From NCBI GenBank assembly GCA_016177875.1, contig JACOUL010000011.1:1-38760 (forward strand): a stretch of DNA of 38,760 nucleotides, given 5' to 3'. This DNA is from Burkholderiales bacterium (GTDB lineage: Bacteria; Pseudomonadota; Gammaproteobacteria; Burkholderiales; Burkholderiaceae_D). Shown here piece by piece: positions 17,019-25,860 of the stretch (its first letter is position 1; every line of letters begins with the position of its first letter). A program made the translations under genes and the position numbers. The notes under the pieces are model-generated. The model did not search any database and had not been told where the DNA came from. It saw only the letters and a list, made by a program, of their open reading frames with translations.

Positions 17019-18058
17019 TTACTTTTCAATTCTATTGAGTTTGCAACTTGCTTGATAGCTGCCGATGGTACCTCACCTACGATGGTAAGCCAAAACTCAC
17101 CCTGGCGCTTACCAACAATATTCATCGCTCCCTGTTGCGCCGCCCCTTCAGCCCGGCTAGACGAACTGGTTTCGATGAAAACGGAAATCGCCGCCAAACC
17201 ATCTGAAAAAACGATTTGCGCGACCTCTCGTTGACCGAGTGTCCCACTCCCGGCGGACACCGGTGTTCCCTGCGCCGGCGCATCCGACACCAAGCGCTTA
17301 ATCTCTCGAATTTTCTTAAATCCCGGCGGCACCGACTTGACGGCCCAGCCCGATGAATCCACGTGTCGCATCAAGGCATTTTCGACGCGCCAGCCATGGG
17401 TATTTGCAAAAGCTGTTCGCACGCGACTACGATGGATACCGCCGATTTGAATCTGCGTAAATGAAATTTGCTCGACAACTTCACCGCGCTCGTTCAGCGT
17501 TTGCGCACGCAGCAGTAATCCGCTGCCTTTGTCCGCCCACAGCCGATAACCGTAGCGCAGATTATCCTTCGGCTCCAGCACGATGATTTGGCTGTCGTGT
17601 CCCGCCACGCGCCCGCTACCGGCCGGCTTAACGTAATAATAGTCGGTCAGTACTGCAGGACTTGCATTTAACAGCGCCGGAAAAACATCGCGCGTCACCC
17701 GTTTTTCAACAAGCAGCGTCTTCATCTCCGGTACATAACAAATGATCTCGTCATTGTTGCGAATGTACTCGCGCGGCTTCCCATCCAGCACTTCGAGCTT
17801 CTCGATTTCATTTTTCCCGTGGAGAATATGCGTAATGCGCGAAGTACGCACTTGACTCGCTTGCTGATAAACGAAGGTCCCGGAATAACTCAGCTTCTGA
17901 GCCGCCGTTTGTATCTTCTTCAGCCACTGCTGTGCTTCTCGCTTGTCCGCCGCGGAATCGGCACTCTCTGCGCGTCCGGCGACAGCAAAGAAACCAGAGA
18001 CGACAATGACGGAGGTAACGACAGCTTTAAGCACAACCGGGTTCCGCCGCATGCTCAT
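17015..18058 (-). CDS. mucB: Periplasmic sigma-E regulator MucB/RseB
   Basis: MucB binds the periplasmic part of the anti-sigma factor MucA and protects it from regulated proteolysis until envelope damage is sensed. The 347-residue product has a signal peptide (VLKAVVTSVIVVSGFFAVAG), a large LolA-like domain (SYSGTFVYQQASQVRTSRIT; IEKLEVLDGKPREYIRNNDE; YYVKPAGSGRVAGHDSQIIV) and a smaller C-terminal domain (AQIVFSDGLAAISVFIE; MNIVGKRQGEFWLTIVGEVP). It overlaps mucA upstream and mucD downstream by four bases, so the regulator set is translationally coupled. Confidence 0.95.
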   Translation of the reverse strand: MSMRRNPVVLKAVVTSVIVVSGFFAVAGRAESADSAADKREAQQWLKKIQTAAQKLSYSGTFVYQQASQVRTSRITHILHGKNEIEKLEVLDGKPREYIRNNDEIICYVPEMKTLLVEKRVTRDVFPALLNASPAVLTDYYYVKPAGSGRVAGHDSQIIVLEPKDNLRYGYRLWADKGSGLLLRAQTLNERGEVVEQISFTQIQIGGIHRSRVRTAFANTHGWRVENALMRHVDSSGWAVKSVPPGFKKIREIKRLVSDAPAQGTPVSAGSGTLGQREVAQIVFSDGLAAISVFIETSSSSRAEGAAQQGAMNIVGKRQGEFWLTIVGEVPSAAIKQVANSIELKSK

Positions 18059-18681
18059 TTACCGGAGTCGGTTGCAAACGTCGCGGAACGAGCGTACTGC
18101 GCCGTACTAAATACGGACGGCGAAAAACGCTGATGCGCCAACAAATACTCATCAATGCGCGGATCACGCAACACCACGCCATTTTGGGTTTCCTCGGCAT
18201 GAACCGCCGCTACGGCACCGCTCGCTGCCGGCTGCGTTCCGACCAATACAGTGCGCACTTCGCCCGCATTCGGCTTATCCTTATACGCTACCATCAACTG
18301 CGGACCGCCTATGAAAGCAGCCGTTGCCGCAATTGCTGCCGCTACCGCACCTGGTACCGTAAAACGCTTGAACCGGCGCGACAAAGACGATTCATTTGCC
18401 AACGATTGCTGCTGTTGCGCCTCTACTGCCCTGACAATGACAGGGGCGACGATTGCCGGCTCAGCTTCGAGCCGCGCCGATAAGCGGTCTACAAAATCCT
18501 CGCTCATCGCGAAAGCCATATCATCCGAACGCAGTGAATCACCGATGCGATGAAAGTCTTCCCACGCGGCGCGCCCTTGCGGCGTACGTAAAACGGCCAG
18601 GACTTGATCGACCTGGACGTCGGATAACTCACCGTCGACCAAGGCCGAAATCTGTTCTTGTATCTGTTTGTTCGTGCTCAT
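18055..18681 (-). CDS. mucA: Anti-sigma-E factor MucA/RseA
   Basis: An inner-membrane protein that holds RpoE inactive. With the start at 18681 (MSTNKQIQEQISALVDGEL) it has 208 residues. Residues 1-80 are the cytoplasmic anti-sigma domain (SALVDGELSDVQVDQVLAVL; AAWEDFHRIGDSLRSDD), residues ~108-125 a membrane helix (GAVAAAIAATAAFIGGPQLM), and the rest the periplasmic domain that binds MucB. Q-rich sequence before the helix (AQQQQS) is seen in relatives. The frame is open to 18702, but the 18681 ATG gives the normal N-terminus. It follows rpoE by about 40 bases. Confidence 0.93.
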   Translation of the reverse strand: MSTNKQIQEQISALVDGELSDVQVDQVLAVLRTPQGRAAWEDFHRIGDSLRSDDMAFAMSEDFVDRLSARLEAEPAIVAPVIVRAVEAQQQQSLANESSLSRRFKRFTVPGAVAAAIAATAAFIGGPQLMVAYKDKPNAGEVRTVLVGTQPAASGAVAAVHAEETQNGVVLRDPRIDEYLLAHQRFSPSVFSTAQYARSATFATDSGK

Positions 18682-18722
18682 ACCGAGTCCTGCTGCCTGC
18701 AATTCCTAAAAATTATTTTTTC

Positions 18723-19325
18723 TTACCACCGCTTGTCAATCGCCGTGCCCAACAAAGGCCTCAATTTCTCGGCAATCGCTTCTCGTGCCCTGAAAATACG
18801 GCTGCGCACAGTCCCTATTGGACATCCCATCGCTTCCGCAATTTCGTCATAACTCAAACCTTCAATCTCGCGTAAAGTGATCGCCATACGCAGTTCATCC
18901 GGCAACGCGCCCATTGCCACGTTTACTGTCTCGGCGATCTGCTTGGTGGCCAGCATCGACTCAGGCGTATTGATATCTCTTAGTTGGTCCCCATCGTCAA
19001 AAGTTTCTGCCTCCTCGGCGTCAGCCTCGGTCGACGTCGGCGCACGCCTACCTTGTGTTACCAAATAATTCTTCGCCGTGTTGATACCGATTCGGTACAG
19101 CCAAGTATAAAACGCGGAATCGCCGCGAAACTGCGGCAATGCCCGATACGCCTTAATAAACGCCTCCTGCACCACATCCTCGGCCTCCGCCTGGTCGCGC
19201 ACAAGCCGCGACACCAGCCGCATCAATTTTCGTTGGTACTTGATGACCAACAGCTCGAACGCCTTCTTGTCGCCACGCTGAACACGCTCAACAAGAAGCT
19301 GATCAATATCGCGTTCTGTTGTCAA
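18723..19325 (-). CDS. rpoE: RNA polymerase sigma factor RpoE (envelope stress)
   Basis: An ECF sigma factor controlling envelope-stress genes. The product has region 2 (KAFELLVIKYQRKLMRLVSR; EDVVQEAFIKAYRALPQFRG; FYTWLYRIGINTAKNYL) and region 4 (ITLREIEGLSYDEIAEAMGC; IGTVRSRIFRAREAIAEKL). The call starts with TTG at 19325 (200 residues, MTTERDIDQLL), because AAGGGA lies seven bases upstream and because the sigma-E-like promoter would put the transcript start at about 19360, leaving almost no leader for the longer GTG start at 19355. It is the first gene of the rpoE-mucA-mucB-mucD operon and probably drives its own transcription. Confidence 0.95.
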   Translation of the reverse strand: MTTERDIDQLLVERVQRGDKKAFELLVIKYQRKLMRLVSRLVRDQAEAEDVVQEAFIKAYRALPQFRGDSAFYTWLYRIGINTAKNYLVTQGRRAPTSTEADAEEAETFDDGDQLRDINTPESMLATKQIAETVNVAMGALPDELRMAITLREIEGLSYDEIAEAMGCPIGTVRSRIFRAREAIAEKLRPLLGTAIDKRW

Positions 19326-19366
19326 CGCTAAATCCCTTGCATTTCCGCAACACACGCGACTAACAA

Positions 19367-19393
19367 ATTGACTCTCGGAAATGGAAAAAGTTC
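19367..19393 (-). promoter_or_regulatory. Sigma-E-type promoter of rpoE
   Basis: Minus strand GAACTT (19393-19388), exactly 15 bases, then GTCAAT (19372-19367). This matches the RpoE consensus GGAACTT-N15/16-GTCTAA closely and lies ~40 bases before the TTG start, so rpoE is probably autoregulated. Read directly from sequence; activity is inferred. Confidence 0.7.
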
Positions 19394-19410
19394 AATTCAC
19401 CAGTGCTGTG

Positions 19411-19938
19411 TCACAAAATTTCACGTTCGTTTTCATTGTGGGCAGCGATCCACCGGCATGCAACCGATAGGGCACGAAACTTCTCAGCACCCATGCAGTC
19501 CGGCAACACCACCACACTCCTGACGCTTTTATCCACCGCTCGTAGCCGTAACACCAGCAGAAATGACCAAAGGGTCGAATCCGGCATCAGCTTGACTACA
19601 TCGCTCTCTTTTTTTGCTATCGCAAGGCAATTTTGACGAGCGGCAGTATCGATAGCTTTATCTTCTTCTACCTTTATTTGGCCGTTCTCGGAAATATCAA
19701 TATGCAGTGATTTTCCTGGCCGAAGTAAGGACATTGCAGCTTGATACGTGCCTGCGAATACGACGCCCGCAACCACAGAGCTTAACCACACCGGAATGTC
19801 TGGATATTCAAAGACTGCGAAACAAGCTATGGCCAAAACGCCAAAACTCAAGACTGCCGACAAAATCTTTAAAGACTTTGAGGGCTTTACGACTGCGGAA
19901 ACCGCGATCGACATGGAGGAGAAAGAGGAGAAAGTCAT
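19411..19938 (-). CDS. YgfX/CptA-like small membrane protein
   Basis: About 175 residues. After a short N-terminus (MSIAVSAVVKPSKSLK) come two adjacent hydrophobic segments (ILSAVLSFGVLAIACFAVF and SSVVAGVVFAGTYQAAMSLL) and a soluble domain with LHIDISENGQIKV, LWSFLLVLRLRAVD and VVVLPDCMGAEKFRALSVAC. The layout (two-helix hairpin, then a beta domain with L-P-D-x-x-x-x-x-x-F-R-x-L) is that of the YgfX family, whose E. coli member was reported as a toxin acting on cell shape and is near succinate-dehydrogenase assembly genes. Here it lies after fabF, and no sdhE-like partner is visible. Start 19938 lies inside a palindrome; ATG 19914 is the alternative. Confidence 0.6.
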   Translation of the reverse strand: MTFSSFSSMSIAVSAVVKPSKSLKILSAVLSFGVLAIACFAVFEYPDIPVWLSSVVAGVVFAGTYQAAMSLLRPGKSLHIDISENGQIKVEEDKAIDTAARQNCLAIAKKESDVVKLMPDSTLWSFLLVLRLRAVDKSVRSVVVLPDCMGAEKFRALSVACRWIAAHNENEREIL

Positions 19939-19962
19939 TCGCCCCAGCGCTGGGAGCGAATG
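19936..19962 (-). repeat. Palindrome between fabF and the YgfX-like gene
   Basis: CATTCGC (19936-19942) and GCGAATG (19956-19962) pair perfectly, with inner CCC/GGG pairs and an AGCGCT core, forming a long hairpin just after the fabF stop. There is no long T-run, so it may protect or process the fabF mRNA end rather than terminate. It also contains one candidate start codon of the next gene. Confidence 0.6.
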
Positions 19963-19972
19963 ACAAGGAAAA

Positions 19973-21223
19973 TCAGACTTTGCCGAAAACCAGCGAACCG
20001 TTGGTTCCGCCGAAGCCAAACGAGTTTTTCACGGCAACCTTAATCGGCATATTGCGTGCCGTATTGGCGCAGTAATCTAAATCGCAATTGGGATCTTGGT
20101 TGAAAATATTGATGGTTGGAGGAGAAATTTGGTGATGCACCGCAAGTACGGTGAAAACCGATTCCAGACCGCCTGCACCGCCAAGCAAGTGGCCGGTCAT
20201 CGACTTAGTGGAATTGACCACCACTTTTTTAGCGTGGTCGCCCAAGGTTCGCTTAATGGCGACAGTCTCAGCCACATCACCCAACGGAGTCGATGTGCCA
20301 TGTGCATTGACATAATCTACCTGATCTGGATTGATGCCGGCATTACGCATCGCCGCTATCATGCAGCGACGTGCGCCGTCGCCGTCTTCCAAGGGTGCGG
20401 TCATGTGATGAGCGTCGGCACTCATACCAAAGCCCAGCAATTCGCCATAAATTTTAGCGCCGCGTGCTTTCGCATGCTCATATTCTTCCAACACCATCAC
20501 ACCGGCACCTTCGCCAAGGACGAAGCCGTCACGATCCTTATCCCAAGGACGAGAAGCGGTCGCCGGATCGTCATTACGTCCGGATAACGCACGCGCTGCG
20601 GCAAAACCGCCCAGTCCCAGCGGCGAAATTGTCGACTCGGCACCGCCGGCAATCATGACATCTGCATCGCCGTATTCGATCAGACGGCCGGCTTCGCCGA
20701 TACAATGCAGGCCGGTGGTACATGCAGTGACGATCGCCAGGTTCGGCCCCTTAAGACCGTACTTGATCGACAGGTGCCCGGAAATCATGTTGATGATGGA
20801 TGCCGGCACGAAAAAGGGCGAAATGCGACGTGGCCCGCGATTGGTGAGCTCGGCATGGGTTTCTTCGATCATCGGCAAACCGCCGATACCGGAGCCGACG
20901 ATCACGCCAACGCGTTCGGCATTGGCTTCCGTCACCTCAAGACCGCAATCCTTGAATGCCTGCATGCCGGCCGCCATGCCGAAATGGATAAAAGCATCCA
21001 TCGTGCGCGCTTCTTTGCTCGACAAATAATCTTCGACATTGAAGCCTTTCACCTCACCTGCGAAGTGCGTGGAAAAAGGCGTGGCATCGAACTTTGTGAT
21101 GGTCGCAATGCCCGATTTGCCTTCAAGAAGCGCGCCCCATGAGTCGGCAACGGTATTGCCGATAGGGGATACGCATCCCAGGCCGGTAACGACGACGCGA
21201 CGGCGTTGACGGGAGCTGCTCAA
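19973..21223 (-). CDS. fabF: 3-oxoacyl-[ACP] synthase II
   Basis: FabF elongates acyl-ACP by condensing it with malonyl-ACP and is important for long and unsaturated chains. The 416-residue thiolase-fold enzyme starts [18 protein letters not shown] and has the nucleophile C168 in [10 protein letters not shown] and the two histidines in [11 protein letters not shown] and [15 protein letters not shown]. The closing [14 protein letters not shown] is typical. It follows acpP after a 68-base gap holding a perfect hairpin, and has a good ribosome site (AGGAGAA) upstream of its ATG. Motifs separate it from FabB. Confidence 0.97.
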   Translation of the reverse strand: MSSSRQRRRVVVTGLGCVSPIGNTVADSWGALLEGKSGIATITKFDATPFSTHFAGEVKGFNVEDYLSSKEARTMDAFIHFGMAAGMQAFKDCGLEVTEANAERVGVIVGSGIGGLPMIEETHAELTNRGPRRISPFFVPASIINMISGHLSIKYGLKGPNLAIVTACTTGLHCIGEAGRLIEYGDADVMIAGGAESTISPLGLGGFAAARALSGRNDDPATASRPWDKDRDGFVLGEGAGVMVLEEYEHAKARGAKIYGELLGFGMSADAHHMTAPLEDGDGARRCMIAAMRNAGINPDQVDYVNAHGTSTPLGDVAETVAIKRTLGDHAKKVVVNSTKSMTGHLLGGAGGLESVFTVLAVHHQISPPTINIFNQDPNCDLDYCANTARNMPIKVAVKNSFGFGGTNGSLVFGKV

Positions 21224-21256
21224 GCGGTTCTCCTGAATCTTGAATCTCTAGCGTAT

Positions 21257-21281
21257 TGAGGACAGAGTAATGCTGTCCTCA
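21257..21281 (-). promoter_or_regulatory. Hairpin in the acpP-fabF intergenic region
   Basis: TGAGGACAG (21257-21265) and CTGTCCTCA (21273-21281) form a perfect nine-bp stem with a seven-base loop right after the acpP stop. No T-run follows. It fits an mRNA-stabilising or partially terminating element that would let acpP be made in excess over fabF. Confidence 0.6.
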
Positions 21282-21291
21282 CTAAATACTT

Positions 21292-21531
21292 TTAAGCCTT
21301 GACGTTTGCTTTAGCGTAGTCGATGGCTTGCTGAACGGTGGTGATCTTTTCGGCTTGCTCGTCCGGGATCTCCATTTCGAACTCATCTTCGAGGGCCATC
21401 ACCAATTCCACCGTGTCGAGAGAATCGGCGCCCAAGTCATCCACGAAAGAAGATTCGTTCTTGATGTCGGCTTCGGCGACGCCCAGTTGCTCGGCGACGA
21501 TTTTCTTAACGCGTTGTTCGATATCGGACAT
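21292..21531 (-). CDS. acpP: Acyl carrier protein
   Basis: Carries growing acyl chains on a phosphopantetheine arm. The 79-residue acidic protein has the attachment serine S37 in [19 protein letters not shown] and the usual helical ends. AcpS, encoded at 8.1-8.5 kb, is its activating enzyme. It has a good ribosome site (CTGGAGT) and is preceded by a 130-base gap with a candidate promoter, consistent with its need for high expression. Position between fabG and fabF is the standard proteobacterial order. Confidence 0.98.
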   Translation of the reverse strand: MSDIEQRVKKIVAEQLGVAEADIKNESSFVDDLGADSLDTVELVMALEDEFEMEIPDEQAEKITTVQQAIDYAKANVKA

Positions 21532-21568
21532 GTTTTAACTCCAGAGAGTAGTTACGGAAAGTGCGCGC

Positions 21569-21598
21569 ATTTTATCAGGTTTGCGCATCGAAATTTAA
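21569..21598 (-). promoter_or_regulatory. Candidate promoter for acpP
   Basis: Minus strand TTAAAT (21598-21593), 18 bases, then TAAAAT (21574-21569), ending about 37 bases before the acpP ATG. The -10 is good, the -35 moderate. The same gap also holds an imperfect inverted repeat, CTTTTAGC/GCTAAAAG, further upstream. Confidence 0.45.
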
Positions 21599-21664
21599 CT
21601 TTTAGCCGCTTTCTGATATTGCCCGAACGCCGCTAAAAGGCACTGCAAAAAACTGTTAATTTTA

Positions 21665-22420
21665 TCAGCTCATGTACATGCCGCCGTTGACATGCAAAGT
21701 CACGCCGGTGATATACCCTGCCTGCGGCGAAGCAAGAAACGCTACTGCCGCGGCCACATCCTCCGGCGTGCCGAAGCGACCGAGCGGAATTTGCTGCTGC
21801 AACGCAGTAACCTGATCTTCACTCAAAGCACGGGTCATGTCGGTATCGATAAAACCCGGCGCAATGCAATTCACGGTGATATTGCGGCTGCCGATTTCGC
21901 GCGCAAGCGCCCTACTCATGCCCGCTACGCCTGCCTTGGCGGCAGCATAATTCATCTGACCGGGATTCCCGGCTGCACCCACCACCGACGTAATGTTAAT
22001 GATGCGACCGAACTTGGCCTTCATCATGCTGCGCAATACCCCGCGAGAAAGCCGTCCGACAGCAGACAGATTGGTGGCGATCACCTCATCCCACTCTTCG
22101 TCTTTCATGCGCATGGCTAATTGATCCTTGGTGATACCGGCATTGTTCACCAAAATAGACAAGCCACCGAATTCTTTCTGCACTTCCTCAATCACGCTGC
22201 TGCAGCGTGCCGGATCGGTCACGTTCAGCACGACGCCCTTGCCCGTCTCCGGCCCGATTTCGGCCAGATAAGAGGAAATAGCAGCCGCCCCGGATTCCGA
22301 GGTCGCGCTACCGATAACTTTGGCACCCTGCCGTGCCAATTCCTGCGCGATCGCTTTGCCGATGCCGCGAGAAGCGCCCGTTACCAATGCAACTTGATTG
22401 CTTAAGTTAAGGTTCGTCAC
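21665..22420 (-). CDS. fabG: 3-oxoacyl-[ACP] reductase
   Basis: FabG reduces 3-oxoacyl-ACP with NADPH in each elongation round. The 251-residue short-chain dehydrogenase has the cofactor loop TGASRGIGKAIA (residues 14-25), NNAG (92-95), and the catalytic S145, Y158 and K162 (NYAAAKAG). The C-terminal VTLHVNGGMYM is typical of FabG. Its ATG overlaps the fabD stop by four bases, so the two are coupled. Confidence 0.97.
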   Translation of the reverse strand: MTNLNLSNQVALVTGASRGIGKAIAQELARQGAKVIGSATSESGAAAISSYLAEIGPETGKGVVLNVTDPARCSSVIEEVQKEFGGLSILVNNAGITKDQLAMRMKDEEWDEVIATNLSAVGRLSRGVLRSMMKAKFGRIINITSVVGAAGNPGQMNYAAAKAGVAGMSRALAREIGSRNITVNCIAPGFIDTDMTRALSEDQVTALQQQIPLGRFGTPEDVAAAVAFLASPQAGYITGVTLHVNGGMYMS

Positions 22421-23349
22421 TTCACGAGCTCCAATACTTTTTCAAGAGACGCTTGATCAATCATGGCCTCACCGATCAAATCCGAATGAATACGTTTGGT
22501 CAAACCGGCGAGCACCTTACCGGGACCGCATTCAACGACGTGCGTAATACCTTGCTCGGCCATTTTCTGCACGGTCTCCACCCAACGCACCGGACTGGCA
22601 GCCTGACGGACGAGCGCATCCTTGATCGCTGCAGGATCGCTAACCGTTGCAACATCGACGTTATTAATCAATGGAATTTGCGGCGCGGCGAAATTGAGGT
22701 TCGCCATGTAATCACGCAGACGATCCGACGCAGGTTTCAAAAGAGAAGAATGGAAAGGCGCAGATACGGGCAGCGGCAACGCGCGCTTGGCGCCCTTGGC
22801 TTTCGCCGCTTGGCAAGCACGCTCCACAGCATCCTTATGGCCGGCGATGACCACTTGCGCTGGCGCATTGAAGTTGACTGGCTCGACGACCTGCCCTTGC
22901 GCCGCTTCAGCGCATGCCGCGCGTACTTCATCGTCGGATAATCCGAGGATAGCGGCCATGCCGCCCTGACCGACCGGCACAGCTTCCTGCATGGCTTGCG
23001 CACGAAAACGCACCAGCGGCACGGCATCTTTGAAAGCGATCACCCCAGCCGCAACCAAGGCGGAATACTCGCCAAGACTATGGCCGGCAACGAGCGCTGG
23101 TACAGGGCCACCCGCTGCGATCCATGCACGATAAGTCGCCACTGCGGCAGTCAACATGACCGGCTGCGTATTGGTGGTGAGGTCGAGTTCCTCCTTCGGC
23201 CCTTCCGCAATCAGCTTACCGAGGTCGAATTTCAGCGCTTCGGACGCTTCAGCAATGGTTTGTTCGACTGCTTGGTTGCCGGCAAAGCCGTTCAACATAC
23301 CGACGGCTTGCGAACCTTGGCCGGGAAATACAAATGCGAATTTCGTCAT
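22417..23349 (-). CDS. fabD: Malonyl-CoA:ACP transacylase
   Basis: FabD moves malonyl groups from CoA to ACP, feeding FabH and FabF. The 310-residue product starts FAFVFPGQGSQAVGML and has the catalytic S91 in AGHSLGEYSALVAAG, plus the conserved Q11, an arginine in VRFRAQAMQEAV and a histidine in VSAPFHSSLL. Length and motif order are those of stand-alone FabD. It follows fabH by 32 bases and overlaps fabG by four. Confidence 0.97.
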   Translation of the reverse strand: MTKFAFVFPGQGSQAVGMLNGFAGNQAVEQTIAEASEALKFDLGKLIAEGPKEELDLTTNTQPVMLTAAVATYRAWIAAGGPVPALVAGHSLGEYSALVAAGVIAFKDAVPLVRFRAQAMQEAVPVGQGGMAAILGLSDDEVRAACAEAAQGQVVEPVNFNAPAQVVIAGHKDAVERACQAAKAKGAKRALPLPVSAPFHSSLLKPASDRLRDYMANLNFAAPQIPLINNVDVATVSDPAAIKDALVRQAASPVRWVETVQKMAEQGITHVVECGPGKVLAGLTKRIHSDLIGEAMIDQASLEKVLELVK

Positions 23350-23381
23350 TCTTATTTATCGAAAAAAATAAAAAGTGATGA

Positions 23382-24368
23382 TTACATCCGTGCGAGGACT
23401 GCGCCCCAAGTAAAGCCGCCGCCAACGCCTTCCATCATGACATTCTGTCCCGGCTTGATGCGGCCATCACGCACCGCCTGATCTAGCGCCAAGGGAATCG
23501 ATGCAGCAGAAGTGTTACCGTGCTGATCCACGGTCACCACCATTTTTTCAGATGGCAATCCCAACTTTTTCGCAGTGCTTTGCATAATGCGAATATTAGC
23601 TTGATGCGGAATCAGCCAATCGATTTGCGAGGCGCTCATATCGGCGCCGCGTAAAGCTTCGTTCGCGACTTTTTCCAAGACGGAAACCGCTAGCTTGAAC
23701 ACCGCTTGTCCATCCATGTAAAGAAAAGCGCTGCCTTCGAGCACGCCGGCATTGATTTTACCCTGCACACAAAGAATGTCCGCATAACGGCCGTCTGCGT
23801 GCAGCTTAGTGGATAGGACACCGGGCTCTTTTGAAGCACTCAATACAACCGCGCCGGCACCATCGCCGAACAGGACACAGGTCGTCCGGTCGTCGAAATT
23901 CAAAATACGCGAAAATACTTCGGCGCCGATCACTAGCACGTTTTTGTGAGTGCCTGCCTTGATGAAATTGTCGGCGATAGAAACCGCATAGACAAAGCCG
24001 CTGCACACCGCCTGCACATCAACGGCGGCACATTCATTGGTAATCCCGAGCTTGCGTTGCACGACACATGCGGTACTCGGAAAGCCACCGAAAAAATCAG
24101 GAGTAGACGTCGCGACGATAATCAAATCGACGTCGGAAGGATTCAGCTTCGCCATTTGCAGAGCGTTACGCGCCGCTTCGGTCGCCAAATCGCTAGAGTG
24201 CACATCGGGTGCCGCGTAATGGCGCGCTGAAATACCGCTGCGCGAAACAATCCATTCGTCGGAAGTCTCAATCCCCTTTTCCGCCAATTGCGCAACCAAA
24301 TCCTGATTCGTCACGCGATTCGGCGGCAGGCTGCTGCCGGTGCCGATAATTTTGCTGTAGAGAGTCAT
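23382..24368 (-). CDS. fabH: 3-oxoacyl-[ACP] synthase III
   Basis: FabH starts fatty acid synthesis by condensing acetyl-CoA with malonyl-ACP. The 328-residue protein has the catalytic triad C122 ([12 protein letters not shown]), a histidine in [13 protein letters not shown] and an asparagine in [16 protein letters not shown], with the start [20 protein letters not shown] usual for the family. It lies 14 bases after plsX and 32 before fabD. Confidence 0.97.
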   Translation of the reverse strand: MTLYSKIIGTGSSLPPNRVTNQDLVAQLAEKGIETSDEWIVSRSGISARHYAAPDVHSSDLATEAARNALQMAKLNPSDVDLIIVATSTPDFFGGFPSTACVVQRKLGITNECAAVDVQAVCSGFVYAVSIADNFIKAGTHKNVLVIGAEVFSRILNFDDRTTCVLFGDGAGAVVLSASKEPGVLSTKLHADGRYADILCVQGKINAGVLEGSAFLYMDGQAVFKLAVSVLEKVANEALRGADMSASQIDWLIPHQANIRIMQSTAKKLGLPSEKMVVTVDQHGNTSAASIPLALDQAVRDGRIKPGQNVMMEGVGGGFTWGAVLARM

Positions 24369-24382
24369 GCGTTAGTATCGAA

Positions 24383-25453
24383 TTATGCTGAAACCACGGT
24401 TGAATTGTCAGGCGCAGGAATTGCGTCCGATTGCGGCATAAGTTCGGCAATCGAAGTCGAAATTCGCGACAACACATTGTTCTTCGCAGCGTCGTACGCG
24501 CGTCGAATTGCCCACTCATAGGCATACGCATCGGCGCCACCATGGCTCTTAAACACCAAGCCGCGCAAACCCAACAAACTGGCGCCATTATAGCGTGACG
24601 GATTCATGCGCTTGGAAACTGCTTTCAATGCGCCGCGTGCGAACAATCCTGCGAGCATGGTCAATACATTGCGCTTAAACTCTGCGGTGACAACCACCTT
24701 GAAAAATCCCGCCATTCCTTCCGCGGCTTTCAATACGACGTTACCGACAAAACCATCACATACGACGATATCGGTCGTGCCTTTGAAAATGTCATTGCCT
24801 TCAACGTTACCGTAGAAATTAAGCACACCCTTCTCATGGTCGGCTCGCAAGAGCGCTGCGGTTTGCTTAACGACCTCGTTGCCTTTGATATCTTCCTCAC
24901 CGACGTTCAGCAGTCCCACAGTGGGCTTTGGCTTTCCTTCGGTTGCAGCGACTAAAGCCGATCCCATCAATGCGAATTGGTGCAGATGGTGTGACTCACA
25001 ATCGACATTGGCGCCAAGGTCGAGCATGTAAGTAGGCTTATCTTGGCGATTAGGTATCAGCGTGCAGATTGCGGGCCGATCTACGCCGGGCAACGTCTTC
25101 AGCACATAGCGAGAAATCGCCATCAAGGCGCCGGTATTGCCGGCCGAAACGCAAGCCTGCGCTTGGCCTTCCTTAACGAGGTTGATCGCCACGCGCATTG
25201 AGGAGTCTTTTTTACGGCGCAATGCGACTTCGAGCGGATCGTCCATGGTGACGATTTCGGGTGCATGAAAAACCGAAATGCGCGGATGATTTTCTGCCTT
25301 GTGTTTTTTCAGCTCGGCGCGTATCGCATCTTCCATGCCGACCAAAATCAGCTCGGCGTCCGGCTCGCGATTAGCGAAGGAGAGCGCAGCGGGCACGGTC
25401 ACGGCCACGCCATGGTCGCCGCCCATGCAATCGATGGAAATCTTGATTGTCAT
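24383..25453 (-). CDS. plsX: Phosphate acyltransferase PlsX
   Basis: PlsX converts acyl-ACP to acyl-phosphate, the acyl donor for the PlsY pathway of phospholipid synthesis. The 356-residue product starts [13 protein letters not shown], with [40 protein letters not shown] and [20 protein letters not shown], all diagnostic PlsX segments. The C-terminal ~20 residues ([16 protein letters not shown]) are a low-complexity extension. It follows rpmF after a 144-base gap that holds a terminator-like hairpin. Confidence 0.97.
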   Translation of the reverse strand: MTIKISIDCMGGDHGVAVTVPAALSFANREPDAELILVGMEDAIRAELKKHKAENHPRISVFHAPEIVTMDDPLEVALRRKKDSSMRVAINLVKEGQAQACVSAGNTGALMAISRYVLKTLPGVDRPAICTLIPNRQDKPTYMLDLGANVDCESHHLHQFALMGSALVAATEGKPKPTVGLLNVGEEDIKGNEVVKQTAALLRADHEKGVLNFYGNVEGNDIFKGTTDIVVCDGFVGNVVLKAAEGMAGFFKVVVTAEFKRNVLTMLAGLFARGALKAVSKRMNPSRYNGASLLGLRGLVFKSHGGADAYAYEWAIRRAYDAAKNNVLSRISTSIAELMPQSDAIPAPDNSTVVSA

Positions 25454-25539
25454 TGTATTGATTGAGTGCCCGAAGCTGACCGCTTCAAGGGCCAGAATTG
25501 GCGCGACTCAAAATGACACGAGGTGCTATTGAGCATTTG

Positions 25540-25573
25540 AAAAAACGGCGCCGGGAAATACCTGCCGCGCCGC
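25540..25573 (-). terminator. Terminator-like hairpin after rpmF
   Basis: CGGCGC (25572-25567 on the minus strand) pairs with GCGCCG (25551-25546), extended by inner GG/CC pairs, and is followed by six T. It could end the yceD-rpmF message and reduce transcription into plsX and the fab genes. Confidence 0.75.
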
Positions 25574-25597
25574 TTTTTATCGGAAGCAACAATGAAA

Positions 25598-25780
25598 TTA
25601 TTCGTCGTTCTTGGTCTTCAATACTTTGCGACCACGATAATAGCCATTCGGGCTGATGTGGTGACGCAGATGGGCTTCACCGGTGGTCGGCTCAATTGCC
25701 ACGTTCGGTGCCGTCAGATGATCGTGAGAACGATGCATGCCGCGCTTGGACGGGGATTTTTTGTTTTGCTGAACAGCCAT
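25598..25780 (-). CDS. rpmF: 50S ribosomal protein L32
   Basis: A 60-residue basic ribosomal protein, starting [20 protein letters not shown] and containing [16 protein letters not shown]. The four-cysteine zinc motif of some L32 proteins is absent, as in many betaproteobacteria. The frame is open to 25873, but the ATG at 25780, with AGGAGTAAT upstream, is the family start. The yceD-rpmF-plsX order is conserved and links ribosome and lipid synthesis. Confidence 0.97.
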   Translation of the reverse strand: MAVQQNKKSPSKRGMHRSHDHLTAPNVAIEPTTGEAHLRHHISPNGYYRGRKVLKTKNDE

Positions 25781-25860
25781 GATTACTCCTAAACCTGAAA
25801 GTTCTAAAATTTTAACACATTCACTATGGAAATCGTCACGGTTTGCACTATAACGAGCCC

